A program made the position numbers and the translations under genes. A DNA stretch of 64,000 nucleotides. It comes from Atrichornis clamosus (taxonomy: Eukaryota; Chordata; Aves; Passeriformes; Menuridae). The stretch lies in contig WBMZ01003335.1 in assembly GCA_013400975.1 (NCBI GenBank), positions 1-64,000 on the forward strand, given 5' to 3'. Of the stretch, positions 11,301 to 26,300 are shown in pieces. Positions within the stretch are counted from its first letter, which is position 1, and every line of letters begins with the position of its first letter. The notes beneath the pieces were generated by a model that worked only from the letters and a program-made list of their open reading frames with translations, ran no database searches and was not told where the DNA came from.

Positions 11301-14300
11301 ACTGTGTTTCTAATAAATAAAAAGGCATAATGAGAATGTAACTGGGAAGGAAGACAAAAGCAGCCATGCTTTAAATTGTTAATGATGGTGCCAGTGGCTG
11401 CAGCTTTACCACAGCTGTTTAAATTGATCAGCTAGTGAAAATGTTTTGTTTTGGCATTTTCCCTGCATGTGCAACTCTTTCGAAGGGACTTCTGGAAGCT
11501 TTTCAAAGGGGAATCATGATCTTTTTTTAAACTAGGCTTAGAGCACCAGAGTTTCCACTATTTTGGAATCCAATATTTAAGGATGCAGTTCAGTTTTTCT
11601 TTTGTAAAGTTTTTGGCTGATGAGCCATTATTTCCCCTAGATTTCCTTTACCACCTTTTTTTCTCTTCCCCCTTCACAAATATTGCAAATTATTCATTAC
11701 CCATAAAAGCTCAGGCAGCATCACACTTCCTAGCTGTCTTTTTTTTTTTTCCCCTTCTCTATTTTCCTGATGCTACTGAGCTTGATCAGAAAAGCAGAAA
11801 GGGGCTATGTCGATTTGCTATGCATCTTTTGGTCAAGCATCCAGTGTGAAATTGTTCTGTAAAATGTACTTTTTCAGAGGGAACTTGCTACTAATTTATT
11901 TCCTGGTTGGCTCTACCTTGCAGCTGAAGTGGGCTAACCCATATCTCTTTATTGCTTGTATCCTTTGCTTCTGTTCCAGAGAAATGGGTATACATTTCAA
12001 AAGGATGCAATCTCTTCCAGGCAAGTAGGGAGGAGAAGACTGGGCTTTTCTGTGTGCTGACATGGTAGAGATGTTTGGGCAGAGGACTGGCTTGAGCTGG
12101 TGAGCCTTGGTGTCTTTTGCAGAACACCTCCTGCCTTGAGCTGGTGAGCAGGCCTGCCTGGGACGTTGTGTGCAGCCTCTTCCTGGCACTTTTGGTGGCA
12201 CGTGACTCTTGGATAGGCCATGCTTTAGAAAATGTTGAGCAACCTAGTTTCTGCCTAATGTACTTGCAGTGAGGGTGGGTATTGAACATTATTCAGAATC
12301 CATTATATATTTATCTTTATACTCCTTTGTGGAAAATGATTTCTGTAAGTACCCTGTTATGGTTATGAAAGCCTAAACAAGCATCAGTCTCAAACCCTTT
12401 GACCTGTCTGCACAGAATGGAGCTCTGTTTTGCAAAGGACTCCTTTATATCTGTTTTTACTCCATGCCCTTCCATTCATTTGCCTATACAAAGCAATAAA
12501 GGGTAAAACTAAAGTAACATAAATTGGTCTGTCTTCCTGAATCCATGTCTCGCTAATGTACCCAGATTAACTCAACTGTAAATTGTCTCCTTTGGATGTC
12601 GTGTCTTGCTAAAAGTTTCCTATATGATTCATGATTTGGATTGCTTTTAACAGCTATTGGCTAAGCAATATGGTAAATGTACAAGGTGATGCAATTGGCA
12701 TTAGTGAGAGGATGCACAGGAGCATGTAATGCAGTCAATACTACATTAACTACTGATGCCCAATTACAGAAACTGGAAGAGTGGCTTTTAGGAGCATTAG
12801 GACTTGCAGAAGAGCTGAGATCACCTGCCGCTCCTTGCCTAAAAGCTTCACCCTTTCCGCGCTGGGATCAAAGCAAACATTTAGTTGCTATTTTGTCATG
12901 TATAACAACGAAGGTATTTTCCCCCCCCCCTTTTTTTTTTCCAAAAAGTGTCACACTGATGCTTTTAGCACGTGTAAAATCCTATCTCCATATTTCAAGG
13001 CTCTACTTCCATCTCCTGGGGCAAGACTTTATTTGAATAAAAACTCTTTAACCACCTCTGCATTTATTGTTTCTCTGAAGCTTACTATTTCAGCCAGTTT
13101 TTCTTTTAAAGAAATACTAAGTGATATTTAAAGTGTCCTATTTCAGTGTGCCTGACTGGGCTCCCCTTCGCTCCCCCCCAGCTTCTTCCCTTTTCTAATC
13201 TGTATATGATTGTTTGTGACCTCAGCTGGCTCAAAGTCTCTAGAAAGAGTGTTTTAAAATACAACCAGATACCACATAAAACAGGATATTTGAGTGTGCA
13301 AGCTCTCTGCAGTCCACATTCAGATTAAGCACACATTGTTTCCACCACTGCTTTTAAATCCATTTGCAGTAGACGGCAAAGGACCACATTATACTAAAAG
13401 ACAGTGCATACTTTTAGATTGAGCTGTGTGATCACAGCTTCTAAATCTATTTTAAAAATAATGAGCAATGTCACTGCTGCATGGCAAAGCTAGCAACTCA
13501 CAAAGTTCCTCTGGACTTGGAGCGAGATGGGAAATTAAGCAGCTCTAAGAACACTGAAATATTTTAATATAAAAGACAGCTGGCAGGTGGCTTATTGCTC
13601 TTGTTGCAGCATTTGTCTTTACTTCCAGCTATGATACTTGGCATATCTCTGCTGCTTTTAATCCTCAAAGCATTTTGCCAGTATTGAGGAATTTGTGCAC
13701 CCCAACTGATCATCCCCTGGAACTAAGGCCTGGGTATCTGGGGGGATGTGCCTGTCCCCCATGAGGCATGCGTGGGCTTTTGTGTTTTAGCTGGTTTGTT
13801 CATCTCGGCTTTCTCTCTGCACAGCCCTTGCTGCTTTGCCCAGCAAAAGAGGGTGGGATTTTCAATGCCATCTCTTGCTGTGGCACACTGCTGGGCCTGG
13901 GTCCCACCTTGCCTGCTGCCCCAAGCTAGGTTAGCAGGTCAGACCTCTGCAGAAGAAGGGAGAAATAACTTCTGGATCAAATTGGAAGGACAGTGTTGTT
14001 GAAACAGTTGCTCTCCTTGACTGCTCTGGGGGCAGTTGTGTTCATCCCCTCTAAATAGACAATTTCAATTTTGGAGTTTTTTTAATCCTTCAGGTTCAAT
14101 CCAAGCAATTGCAAATTGTTGAAGTAAAACCTTCACTAGCCTATCTTCCTGCTGTAATTATGAGCATTGGTCACGTTTCCCTCCTATTCCTGCCATGATT
14201 GAAAGTGTCGGTGTCGTTCCCCTCTGCCATTTCATGGGGGCAACAGAAAAAATGAGGTAAGACTGTGCTGTAAAACATCCTGACAGTCTACAGGCACTTT

Positions 14301-17300
14301 CTTAGCGACCCTTTTTTTGGTGGATGGTGCCTTAACTTCTTAGCCAGCAGCTGTGTTGGTTGTCCATGCATTTTCTCCAAGGCCCCCTGGAACTCTGCCC
14401 CATATCTGGGTGTTGGGCTGGCCCGGGGTGTTTGCTGAGGCAGGAGGGGCAGGGGCAGGGGAGGAGCGTGTTATTTTTAAGATGACTCTTGCTTTCAGGT
14501 CCTGATCGATGCTCTTTTGAAGGTCTGGGGGAGGAGAGCAGAAGGTGACCTGCTGGTTTTCCCCTTGCACTAATGTGTTTAAAAGGTGGCAGCAGCAGTG
14601 GGGGCGTGGGGGAACTTGACTGAGCCCAGCCTTCAGCGCGGTTGAAATGCAGACAAGTACCCTGAGCTTGATACACTTTCCAAGCTGTACAAACAACGTT
14701 TCAAAAGTCTGAAGTACCCAGCAGGGCAAGTCAAAACGTCCTTGAGCAACTTTGTATTTAGACAGTGATTCCTCTTTCCCTTTGATCACGAGGAAACAGA
14801 TGTGTCTCCTCTCATGTGCGTGCTTGTGCACACCCCCTGATGTACACGCATTCCCTGTCCTTGTGCGGGGCTGCAGCATTTAGGGTACGCTGCTATTCCT
14901 CTTTGTTCTTTCTCATTACTGTTGTTGTTGGTTTGTTGGTTTTTTTTTCCCAGGGAATCTAAGTTGGAATTTAGAGAGGTCAGACTAAACAAGGTTTTAA
15001 CTTACTCTCGCTCATTTCCTTATCTCTCTTTAACTTGGATAGAGTGAATAAAATTATATATAGCAAGGCTACCTTTAAAGAAAAGTATGCATATGTATAA
15101 TCGATTCCTTGACTAGTTTTTTGGGGGGGAGGTTTTGAGCATTTGGCCTAAGTGGGCTGCTCAGTGAAATTTGTACATTCATAAAATAGCTGATTGAAAA
15201 GCAATATTTCAGATAAATACAAGCCAGCGATCTATCAGCGGTTGTAATAAAAGCTGGGCTTCAGGCTGTGATTTTATTTTGAAATAATAAGAATTGCTTT
15301 ATTCTTTTTACTTGAGTTACCATGGTAATTCTGTCGTGTAGCAGTGTTATATTGATTTAGAAAGTGGACAGTAATATTTCTTTTGTGTTATTCTGTTTCT
15401 AGGGGTTGATTTCTAATTTCCACTTGGAGATTACTTTTATAAATTTCTTAAGTCCTTCCACTTTTTTCTCTAGCAGTGTAATTTTCCTCTCACACATTGC
15501 TATTTTCTGAGCTTATTGGTTTGCTCTTATTTTAAATTAAACTTGCTGGTTTCAAATATTGAAATGACATCTTTGTCTGTGTCTGTACTTTGGTTTAGCA
15601 AAATATTACAGTCTGCTGTTTTATGCTTAATAATTTAAGGGAAGCTTTATGTCTGCCATCAGTGGTTGTTGGTAACTCATGACTAAACCAACACAGAGCT
15701 CAAACCTCTGACATTTTAATACTGTGTAATGGTGCTTCCACCCTGCACACTGTTTGGGTTTTTCTTTAATCTGCCTTGTGTGTGTGCTAAAGAGAATGCC
15801 AATTAAATTCTGAAGAGATCAGGAGGAGTTTTTGGGTGGAGCTGGCTCTTGGCCACTTTAGGTCTCAGTCATACTTGAGAGAACCACTGGTTTTATCTAT
15901 GGCACAGGTACCATTCCTGGCTACCCATATTTCTCTTGAAATTAAGAAGCTTCAAGTTTTCAAGCAGCAAAATTTTGACTTGTAAAAGTGCTTGTACACA
16001 CTCAGTGTCTGGCAAAAAGTAACAAACTCCTTTAGCTCTGTACAGGATGGTTTTATAAGATTTTTCCAACCATTCTGATTCTGTGATACCTTAGCTATTG
16101 AGCACTGCTCTTAGATTGCAGCTGCTTTAAGAAATGACTGTCTAAACAGGATGTGACTGTTCCTTGTGGCATCTCTTTCTTTCTTTGTGAATGAGAAATA
16201 ATGCTTCTATTCCAAACCTGGGAGAAGAGGGGAAATGAACCCCAAGCATCACTGTCTTCAGAAGTGGTATTTTAGATCCTGAAACCAAAGCCATGAATTC
16301 TGCTTTCAGACAGAAGTCGTTCAGATGGCCTTTCAGTGCAGAGGGTGGGATCACTACTTTGTGAGCACTGAGTACAGATTTCCTGGTCGCGTGAAAACAC
16401 CACTGAAAGGTTTTGTGGTGCAAGTAACTGATGGGAGGGGGACTGAAGTCTGGTGCTGCTGCCCATTGGTTTCATTCCCGTGTGAGGCTTTCAATAGTAA
16501 GAAAAGGAATCCAGGAGGCCCAGCTGATCTTTTCTGGGATCACTGGAACCTCTGCAAGCAGGAATTACCGGCGGCTGGAAAGGGCAGAAGAGAAGCAGAA
16601 GGGTGGCTTGGACAGGTGGTGGTTGACCTCAAAAGGACTGGGGAGTGAAGGAGCTGGTGAAAGGCAAATGCAAGCCTGGAATGAATTGAACAAGAAACTG
16701 CTGATAAAGAGCACTGTTAATAACGCTGGACCTTGTCTACCATGGGTAAACTGCGGATCCCTCATGCTAAGGGACAGTAAATCCATGTGGAAGTAGGAGC
16801 AGAGAGGATGCTCATGAAGAGCAATCTGTGCTTCAACTCACCTACCTTTGCAAAATGAAGGCTGACTGGTCTGCCCTGTATAAGCACACTGGGAGGGAAA
16901 ACACCAGGGAGGAAGGAAAATGGACTTTTTACCCCAAAACACTAGAACAAGTGTTTGGGAATGGCTAAGAATGTCTCTAGGCTAACAATTTAAAAGCTTC
17001 TGGCCTTCTGGTCTCTAGATCAGCTGTCCTCAGAGGATAGTGGAGGCACAAAGCTGACTTGCTTGGGTTAAAGAAAGGGATGGTGCAATAGCCTCTGGCT
17101 GCAAGAGCTGGGACTCACTAGCCCTTCTTGGTCATCAGTCCATGTTGAGGCATTTATGTCACAGCCTCTGAAGCTCTGTCAGTGTTTCCATATAAACCCC
17201 ATATTTTCATGAACGTTCATTTATGGTGAAAGTCTGCACGTAAGATCCTGCCTGAGGTTACCTTTTTCTTTCCTATTAAATTTTTATAAACCCGTCACTT

Positions 17301-20300
17301 GGCTGGGAATTTTAGTTTTCTGTGAAAGTAAAATAGAAGGGGGGCCCTGATGGGGAAGCATGGAGGGTATAGTGTCATTTTCTTCCTCAGTGCTCCATTT
17401 AAAAATAAATAAATAAATAAGTAAAAAGGCACAAGCTACAATCTTACGGGTGAACTCCTTGATGAGAATGGCAAAAGCCATGTCTGCAGGTTCTGAACTT
17501 CTTCTCAATGATGTGATTTGGTTTGATCTGAGTGTGAAAATGCATAAGCAGCTGCTGTTCCCAGAAGTCTGCCTTAGCTTTTCTGTGTGCAGGTGTTGCC
17601 TGTGCTGTTCAGCTTGAGAGCAGTGATCCACAAAGTTTAAAACCTTCAAACAGGTCCTGACCTGTGAGGCTGTAATGGCCCTTGGAGCCTTTATGGCCCA
17701 TCAGATGATGTCTGTTACACATTAGTCTGTAATAGCTCCAGAATAAATAACTTTTTTTTTTTTAAATCAGTAATTATATCTCTCCACAATGGAGTGCACA
17801 GCAGCTTCCCATGCTAAAACACTGTTTTAAAGTAATGCAACAAGAGACTGTTTAATGTCTCTGACAGTCTCAGCGCTGAGCACAGGTCCTCTGTTTTCCC
17901 TCTCCAGCATTTTCTTTCTCTTATTCCTTACTCATATTGCAGCAAATCCATGCTACCAGGGGCTGACATCTCACCCCAGATTCTCTGTGATGTGGTAAAC
18001 AAATACCTCATACTATGGGTCTCCTCAAAATAATGATTTGGTCTTTCCCTATCACAGTTGCTTTTCAGGAAGAGCTTCAGCTGATAATTTGCAATCTTCT
18101 TAGTAGGGCTCTGTGCTCAGGAGAGCAATCTTGCCCTGGTAGGAGAAAGGACTAGATGATTTAATGGACTTTTTTTATAATCATTTCACTCTGTATCTGA
18201 TCTTTTTGTAGGATGCACCGCTGCCTGCATCCTAAGTTGGGATTTGGGTTTGCAACCCCCTACCTAAAATATATTTTCTTTCCCTATGGTTCATTCAATT
18301 ATAACTCTAGGATATATCTTCTGGGACTGAGTAATTGGCTAGGTCAGAAGTAATCTTTATTTTCACTAGAGAGATGTTTACAAACTGATGCTGTAGTATC
18401 TCTTTAAAACCCACTGAGAATCTGATTAAAGGCCTGAGGATCTTCTGCAAAGATTGCCTGCTCCCAGTTGACTTGAAAGGGTCAGCATGCTGTCACAGTT
18501 TCGACGACTTAGAATTAACTTAAGGCTGATTCAAATGCTACTCTCTGTGTACAGCATTGATTGGACTGCTTTCAGATGGCAAGAGGTAACTTTATCCTGC
18601 AGCATGTGTGAACTCCATTTAGTTAAAGAGGGAAGCTGAATGAATATGCTTGCTTGTGGCATGGGAGCTCAAAGGTGAACACGTTCTACCCCTTCTGCCC
18701 TGAATTAAATACTTTGGGGAGGGTGGGAGAGAAACATAATTCTTGTGGTAGCATGCTTGGGATACTGACTGCTGCAGCTGTTCCTCACCAAGTGCAGCTC
18801 CTAAGTATCACATCATCTTTCCTTCCCTTCCCCTTTGCACGGTCTACCCTGTGGGCTTGACCATAATGAGATGGGATTGCTTGTAGTGGAAATGGCAGCA
18901 GAGTGCTGTTTTGAATGGGAAAATAAACCCCAGACCAAATAAAGTGAGCTTGGTGCAGCATTACCACTGCTCCTTTTTCAGGAACTGAAGATTTTTAACC
19001 TGGTTTCATGTTAGCATTGGTGTTCAAAGGCACTGTGCATTAATGTGGGAATGACATGAATGGTGTTGACTCGCACCAGGCTGTGGGGTTTGTAGTGTCA
19101 CACTTCCAGTTGCTAGCCCCGGAGTAGCTTTTAAAAAGGTCCTGCTGAATGCAACCACCTGACACGATGATGGGCTCAGTGGGAAGCAATTCCAGGCTGC
19201 AAACTGGTGTATTCCTGCACCATCAGGGTCTGGACCAAAGCAGGCACTGCTGCTGCTTCTGCTGCTGAGCCCATCGTGGGAAAGTTCTGCTGAGCAGCTT
19301 ATGGAAAGAAAACAGACTGGGCTCATTGTGGTCAAGCCGTGCTCCTGACCTCCTGTCAGCCACCTCACCAAGCCAGTGGCTCCTCTAAATCACAGAGCAC
19401 CCGGGGAAGGTGCCCCAGCAGCATTAAAACTTCAGCCAGGATGCCAGGACACAGGGCCCAGCTAGTACAAGTCAGTGAGCATCTTGCTGAAGGTGGGGAT
19501 TCCTGATTTCCTGCCTGCTGTAGTGTCTGTTACGCTGAAGACTTTTCTGGTGACAGTCACGCACTGAGGCTCTTTTTGGGGTTTGATACAGGCATCAGTG
19601 CTGTTCCCAACTGAGCAACCTCGAGGGTCTGGTGCATCTGTGTTACAGAGATCAGATTTCCCTGGGCAGTTTCTTAGGAATTCTTCTGGATTGTCTTGGG
19701 GTGAGTGCAGTGTAGTTGTAAGCCGATATCTTAGCCTAACCAAAAACCTTGGTGTGTTTTTTTTGTTTTATTTATTTTTTGCTTTTTTTATCTCACAACT
19801 GTTGTAACAAATCCAAGAGGAAGAGATGCTGGAAATGCTGACAGGCTCTGAGTTAGAGCAAGCAGAGAGGCCATGGTGCAGTAATGTACTGCTCAGCTTT
19901 AATTGTGCCCAGTGCAATTTCTGTGTTCCCCGTGGGCACTTGGCAACGCTTGCATCCAGAGTTGCAATTTGCCAGTGGTCACTCTCAGAAGAAAAATAAG
20001 TGCTGGCAGGATCCTAAGTGAGCTGATGGCAATAGCAACTGCACCAGCCAAGGTAGAGGAAAAGAGAATGGTTTTGATGTCTCCTGTAGGTGACCAGCCA
20101 TGAAGCCAGACAGTTTCTATCTGCAAGACTTGAAAAATGACACCAGAGGCTGACAGTGATGTCCTCACTTCACTTCCACTCCCAGGCTGGAGGGGCTGCT
20201 GCCTTGTGGTCACTGTAGTTTAGTTGTGGCATGTTTCACTGTACACAACTGAATCTATTTTCTGTACAATAAACAAAGCTCTGATTGCCTCTTTCTACAA

Positions 20301-23300
20301 ATATTTTGGCCATCTTTTACCATTATAAACTTTCTACCAAATTAAACAATGCCTTGAACTAAGGAGCTGCGGGCATGTTGCAGCAGCCCCCGTGCTACAC
20401 TTGATGGATACTTAGTGTTTGCTTCTGCTTCTTTCCATCCGGTCTTCTTTTAGCTCAGGATGGTTGGCTCCATCCTCATCACTGCACAAGCTCCAAGTGT
20501 TTTAGTCTCAAATGATGACTTGCTTCCCACCCCCCTCCCATCCCAAGGAGATAGATAAAAATTTGAGTTCAGCAAATCCCTTGCCAAATCCTGATCTGTA
20601 CTTAAGGTTTCTCCATGTGTGCTGTTGTCATCCAGCCTGTGAGCTTGCAGCACTGGCTCTCCAAAGAATGCTCCTTCATGATGCTCAGTCAAAGAAAGCA
20701 AATACTTCTTGGTCTTGGCTCAAGTTTCTATTAGATCTACAGAACAAGTCAGTTGTGGAGATTATTGTGCTGGCCCCTGCTAGGAGGGAGAGTCATGTGA
20801 GTTGTTACAGTACCAGCTGTGAACAGTGTGACAAGTCTCATTCTGTTTCAATTAAATGAAGACTCTTCAAATGGTATTAACCTAGTTAAAATTTTGCTTA
20901 TCAAAGCAAGATCTGTAAAGCAAGCCAGGTAAGTGCCTATTACTGTTTGAAGTTGTATGAGCATGCAGGAGGAGGAGTTGATTTTGAACTTTCCTCACGC
21001 TGCATATCATGATCAAGCGCTTGAGGCAACTTTAACATCTGAATGATTTCGTCATTAAAGGAGTAGTGTTGATAGCAGGGCTGTGTTTACTCAGCATTTC
21101 CCTGCCAGCTCTCAGAGCACTCCTTCCACTTAAGTGTTTACCCTTGAGTTTAGGCGAAAAGCCTACACAGTGAAGGAAAGGTCTTACACATCCTGTGGAT
21201 GCTGAATGGCAGTATTTTCATGAAATAAATGCTGAAAATGCTTCTGTGCCCTGGAAAAAATCACTAAAGACTTCACGTAGGAAGAAAAACCCAACAACAC
21301 TTGACCGTGCTTGTGTTCATATTTGTTTGGTACTATGCTATGTAGGGCAGTGTATGCTTAGAGAAGAGCAAGAAATAATCTCTGAGTTAGAATGTTTGAA
21401 TTAAGCATCAAGAAAAAGGTTGAGGAGTGCAATGTGAGTAAAGTAACATTCACAAAATAGCAGCATTTTGGTAATCTGTGGTGGAATGAAATTCTGGTCT
21501 CCAGATCTCAGGCCTGAATGCTGCTTGCTGAATTGCAAAAAAACCTTGTGAGTTCATGTGATTCTTGCTTCAGTACCAGACCCCAGGGCAGATCAGCATG
21601 GGTGCTGGCTGTCAGTCTGATTCCAGTTTACTTTGGAGTAAGATTTTGTGTTACACTGCGTCAAACGCTAACCTGGTCAAGGCTTTCCTTATCGCTTGTG
21701 CAACTTAGTATATCACGCTCACCTTCCCCCTTGCTGGATTTACTCTGCTGTACACTGTGTATTATTGCAAAGTGCTTTTCCTCTAAAATAGAGAAAACCA
21801 ATTTGGGAACAATGCACAAACCAAATAAGGCACATGACAATGATTTAAAAATATTAGCAAAATTATATGCAACAAAACACGTAAGTGTCTTTGGAAATGT
21901 GGAAGTAAACTGGATCTCTGTGTTTGGCAGGAGATAAGTGTAGTCGCCAAGGAGGGGAAGAGGAGGAGAAGGGCTTGCATGGGTTGAAAGCAGGACATGC
22001 TGGGGTTTTGTGAGTTTCTGCTATTACTGGTTCCAAGTCAGAAGAACTGATACAGAGGCAAACAGAGGTTGTGTGGAACCTGCCATTTTTAAGATATACA
22101 TAGAAGAATATTTCTAACTACTTAAGGGTTTGTCAACATTTGGTCTTTATTTTACATGATGACTGATCAGCTATTATCAAGATTTGTGTGGGTTTGGCTG
22201 GTTTTGCATAGGGTGCCTCATAGGAACTGGATCCAGCAGGAGACCTGGGAGCTGGTGAGGGTAGCACTCCTCTTCTCTGAGGGCTCAAAAGGGTGACTTC
22301 ATGTCCTGTTCTGCTGTGGGGTAGTGGAGTCCTTGCAAGCACTCCGTGCCTCTTGGTGGCTGTCCTGTGGGATGCAGTGCAGAGGGAGCTGGTGGTGCTG
22401 CTGGCACTAGGTTGGGAGCCAGGATCCCCTCTTTCAAGCTGCAGGCAGCTGATGACACCCCACAGACAGCCCCCAGCCAGGGCCAGGGTGTCCCACACCC
22501 TCACCAGCTCTACCTCACCTGAGGTGCTTGGCTGGAGGTTGTGTCTTGCTCCTGCTTGCCAGTGCATGGCTGAAGGGCATGGCTGGTGTGTGGAATGAAG
22601 AGAGGGAGTGCAGAGACCTTCCCAAGCTCTGTGGCAGAGCCTCTTTGTCCCTGTTGTAGCCATGGTGCAAACCTGGAGATGAATCCGTTTGCCTTCTGCA
22701 TCTGAGGAGCACTTTCTTCTTTATACCTCCATCTTCCCAGCTTCTTTCAGACATCCATGTGGCTCTGTACTCATCCTGCCTCTTCAAAAGACAGAAATCT
22801 TCATTTCTGCCTCCATTTTTGAAGAGCTGAGATTCTTGAGTCCTTGAATCATTTGACTTGCCCTCTGCTATGCTGCCTTTGCAGCATCCCTTTTATATAA
22901 TCACCGCAGCTCACAGTATTCTGTAATACAGCCCCAGTCCTCTCTCTAATAGACTGCTATGATGTCCATGACTTACATCCCTGAATTTTCATTACTGCTA
23001 CAAAGACTTTTATGCACTTTAAAAGGGAACAGATGGATTCTTCCCTATTTTGGAAGAGATCATTCGTGCCTGTCCACCTTCTCAAGTTCACCTATTTTCA
23101 TTACTTTAACTTAAAATGATTTGTGGAGCCTTCTGAGCTCTCAAAATTAAACTGGAGCCTGAATAAGATTTGAACCTAGATTTCCCTCATCTAACCTAAA
23201 GTAGATGATAGCTTCAAGGGAGGACCTAGAGAATAGTTCATTTTGGTTATAGTTCAAAACAGTAGTCAGTCTGTTCTTTCCCACTGTGCTCTTTCAGAGT

Positions 23301-26300
23301 TGTTCCAAGGAAGCTCACAAAGAGCCCTTCTGAGATTGAAGTGGGAACAAAGTGCTAATTGTTAAATTATCTTTTATCCCCCCAAAACCTAAGGAAAATC
23401 ATCTGAAGGATGTTAGTTGCATACAGAGTATTTCTGTCTCCATCCAGTGTTAAGTAGTCTGTTTTAGAAAACCTTTATGTTTTGTTCTTTGCAGCTCTCA
23501 ATAGGCTTTTGCTCTCAAACAATATGGACTCTAGCAGGTGGCATTTTTGGCAAATGACCTCTTCTCAATACCAGGATGTTCAGATGCTGGCCTTTCTCAT
23601 CTTTTTCAGAACTGTTAAAATAGGAGGTGAAGGGCAAATGTACTGCTAATAGGGTGAAGATGCACTAAGATCTTAGACCGGAAGAAAATCAAAATATTGG
23701 TTTCCAAAGAATTGAGTTGCTGATGAAGAGCGTGGTCTGATAGCTGGGTGTAGGAGCTGGCAGCACTTCTCTCTAGAAACAAATGACGCAAACTTACAAG
23801 AGCAGGTCCTCTGCTGTGGCAGAGGTTAATTATACGAGTGGTTCTGCAACTCGCGGCTTTTTCTTCTGCGCGCTGCTCACATTTGCCTTTCTGACGTGAA
23901 CTGCAGTAATGTGCACAATTCATGTGTCTCTGTCTGATTTTGGTTAATTGTAGTAGTAATTACTAATTTCCAACCCTTGACCCGCTTTTTTAATCGCATT
24001 TTTTAAACGATCTTTTTGTGCCATTTTAGAATTTGGTGTTTGGTTTTTAATTTAGATAAATTATGCTAAAATGTTCTTGAGAGAGCTGCACGCTAAGGTC
24101 AAAAGCTTTATCTGCACCATGCCCATTTTCTCTAACCTATTTTAATAATCGTGGCTGCTTTCTTTAATGGGTAGCTTTTGTTGAACTATGCTAAATCTGT
24201 CCTGTTTAGACCAGGCTGCTGATGTAGCAGTAAAACAAAGTGCTGCGGAGCGGCCCTGAGGCTTCAGGATCTCCACATGGGTTGGGGAGCTTCTAGGGCT
24301 GGATTTCCTTCTTCCTCCCTCCTTCTCTCCCTCCCAGCCCATCTCACAGCACGTCCAGCTCCTCTAACCTGAAGCCTTTCCCTCCCCTTGCCCCTGTAAG
24401 TAAGAGGGAGATGCCCTCAGCTGCTGGTGGTGGCCGGGGTCGCTCGCTGTGCTGATGGCACCAGCCTGGGCTGTGGGAGAGCTGTCTGGGATGACCAGCC
24501 ACATCCACCTCCCGCCGGCCACTGCTGCGGGGAGGTGGCCCTTCATCCCACAGATGAGCGATGACCGTCGTGAACAGCAAGGGCTGGTTGTCAGCCAGCT
24601 CGTGGTCTCAAAGCTTTTAGGAAGTTTTATCCCTGTGCTCTCCCCGTGCTTAGCAGTGGGTACGTGTATTTGCAGGTGGAGGCACGGTTTGCTTTGGCTC
24701 TGTGAGGTAGATTGCAGCAGGTTTCATGCAGACTGGTTTTCCTGCCTTTCTCCTGTCCCCTCCTTATGCTTTCGACGGGGAAAGTTTAACAGGGTGCAAC
24801 GTTTTCAAACTTGGAAACAGGTATTAAAGAGTAATTAGCTGGCCGGCCTCCCTGGATAAAACAGAGAAACCTTGCCAAAGATCTTCTTGTCTTTAAACAT
24901 TTGTACAAATCTCTTGTCAAATATAGAAGTAATTGCCTTTTTCCCCCTTTCTTTTTCCTCTCTCCTCAACCACTTTCAGTCCTGCATCTGGTTTAATATA
25001 ATGGGTGTTTGCATGAATGGCTTAGTTAGACGGGGTGGTAATAAAACACTTTAAATTTATTGTGACATTTGGATTTAATTAAAAAGTACACACTTAGAAA
25101 AGTAAAACATAATGTGTAGAAGGAGTCAGGAAGGTTTTTCTCCTTTTCTTCCAAAAAGCTAATTAGAGTTGTATTTTAAATTGTTTATGTGCTGCTAATC
25201 ATTGTAATAAATCATTTATACTGAGAAAGACACACTCTAATGTGCTTGTGTAACTGTTTATGCTCTCAAGTTTCTATCATGAACAAATTGATCTGGAAGT
25301 GAATTTATTAACCACTAGGGAAGAAATCATTAGTGCTTTCTCTAAATATTCCCCAGGTACACTTTTATTATAGTAGTTTACTGTTTTAACTAAAAGTAAC
25401 ATTACAGGGCCTTGGTTTAATTATGATGCAGATTGACTTTCCATCATTTAAAAGGAAGGAAAACTGCCTTTTTGCTGGTTAGATACATCTACTTTGTATC
25501 TGCCAGAGCACCTTACAGTTTCCAAAGGTTTTTCGCTGAAAAAAAATTGTAAACTTGAGTGGGGACTTTATGGAAGTTTAAAAATACTCCAGAAAGTTTA
25601 ATCTCTTTCATCTACCTGGCTTTTGATAAAGGATTTTAGGTAAGTGTAGCCTGTTAGGTTAAATCTTTTGCAGCTGGCAGCACATTTACACTTACAAAGC
25701 AACTTGGTGCTTTCAGAGTGCTGGAGACCACTTGAAATCTTTTGGAAATAACCTGTGCTGCTGGTTCCCTGTCACCAGTGAAGGCATCCATGCAGAGATT
25801 TTCACATGCACAATCAGTGGCAGAACTGCAATTATAATCTGAGATTTTGTGGTTCGTGGTGCAGTGCTTAATCCAAACTGGAGAGCTGCTGGCTGGGGGT
25901 GAGGGAGAGCTTCTCTACTTGGAGGCGTTGCTGACTTAGTTTTCAACACTTGTACTTCCCCCGTGGTAATAAATTGCATTTCCCACCCTGCCCAAGAAAC
26001 CAGATCTGGGCATTGAAGGCTCCAGTTAACGCTAGTAGGTTTTGTGGGTGCTTTTTAAATTTAGCTGCTATTATTTGAGTACTGAATTATTTATTTACAG
26101 GTCTAGCATCAGGCCATTGGGTGGGAATACCCACAACATGTAGATTTATACAGTTGAAGTGGTGGTTAGGCAGTTTTATTTGAAGTCCTCTGTAACTTGA
26201 TGGGAAGGTTTCGTTTTCTATGGGGTATTCTTAATTTTAAATACAACAACAACAACAAAAAAGCCAAACAAACAAAACAAATCAAAGAATACTCACAAAA

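Noticed and set aside
12677..13036. Frame whose first 60 residues look protein-like, considered as an old retroviral or pseudogene fragment
   Set aside because: I could not match it to any retroviral or cellular family, and the second half is translated homopolymer C10T10.
16030..16090. A longer CR1 insertion extending upstream of the tail
   Set aside because: Upstream bases do not resemble CR1 coding or 3' UTR sequence to the eye, so only the tail is annotated.
22133..22663. 176-codon minus-strand frame with overlapping frames on the other strand
   Set aside because: Composition of a GC-rich patch; Ser/Thr/Pro/His-rich, no domain, and equally long frames on the opposite strand.
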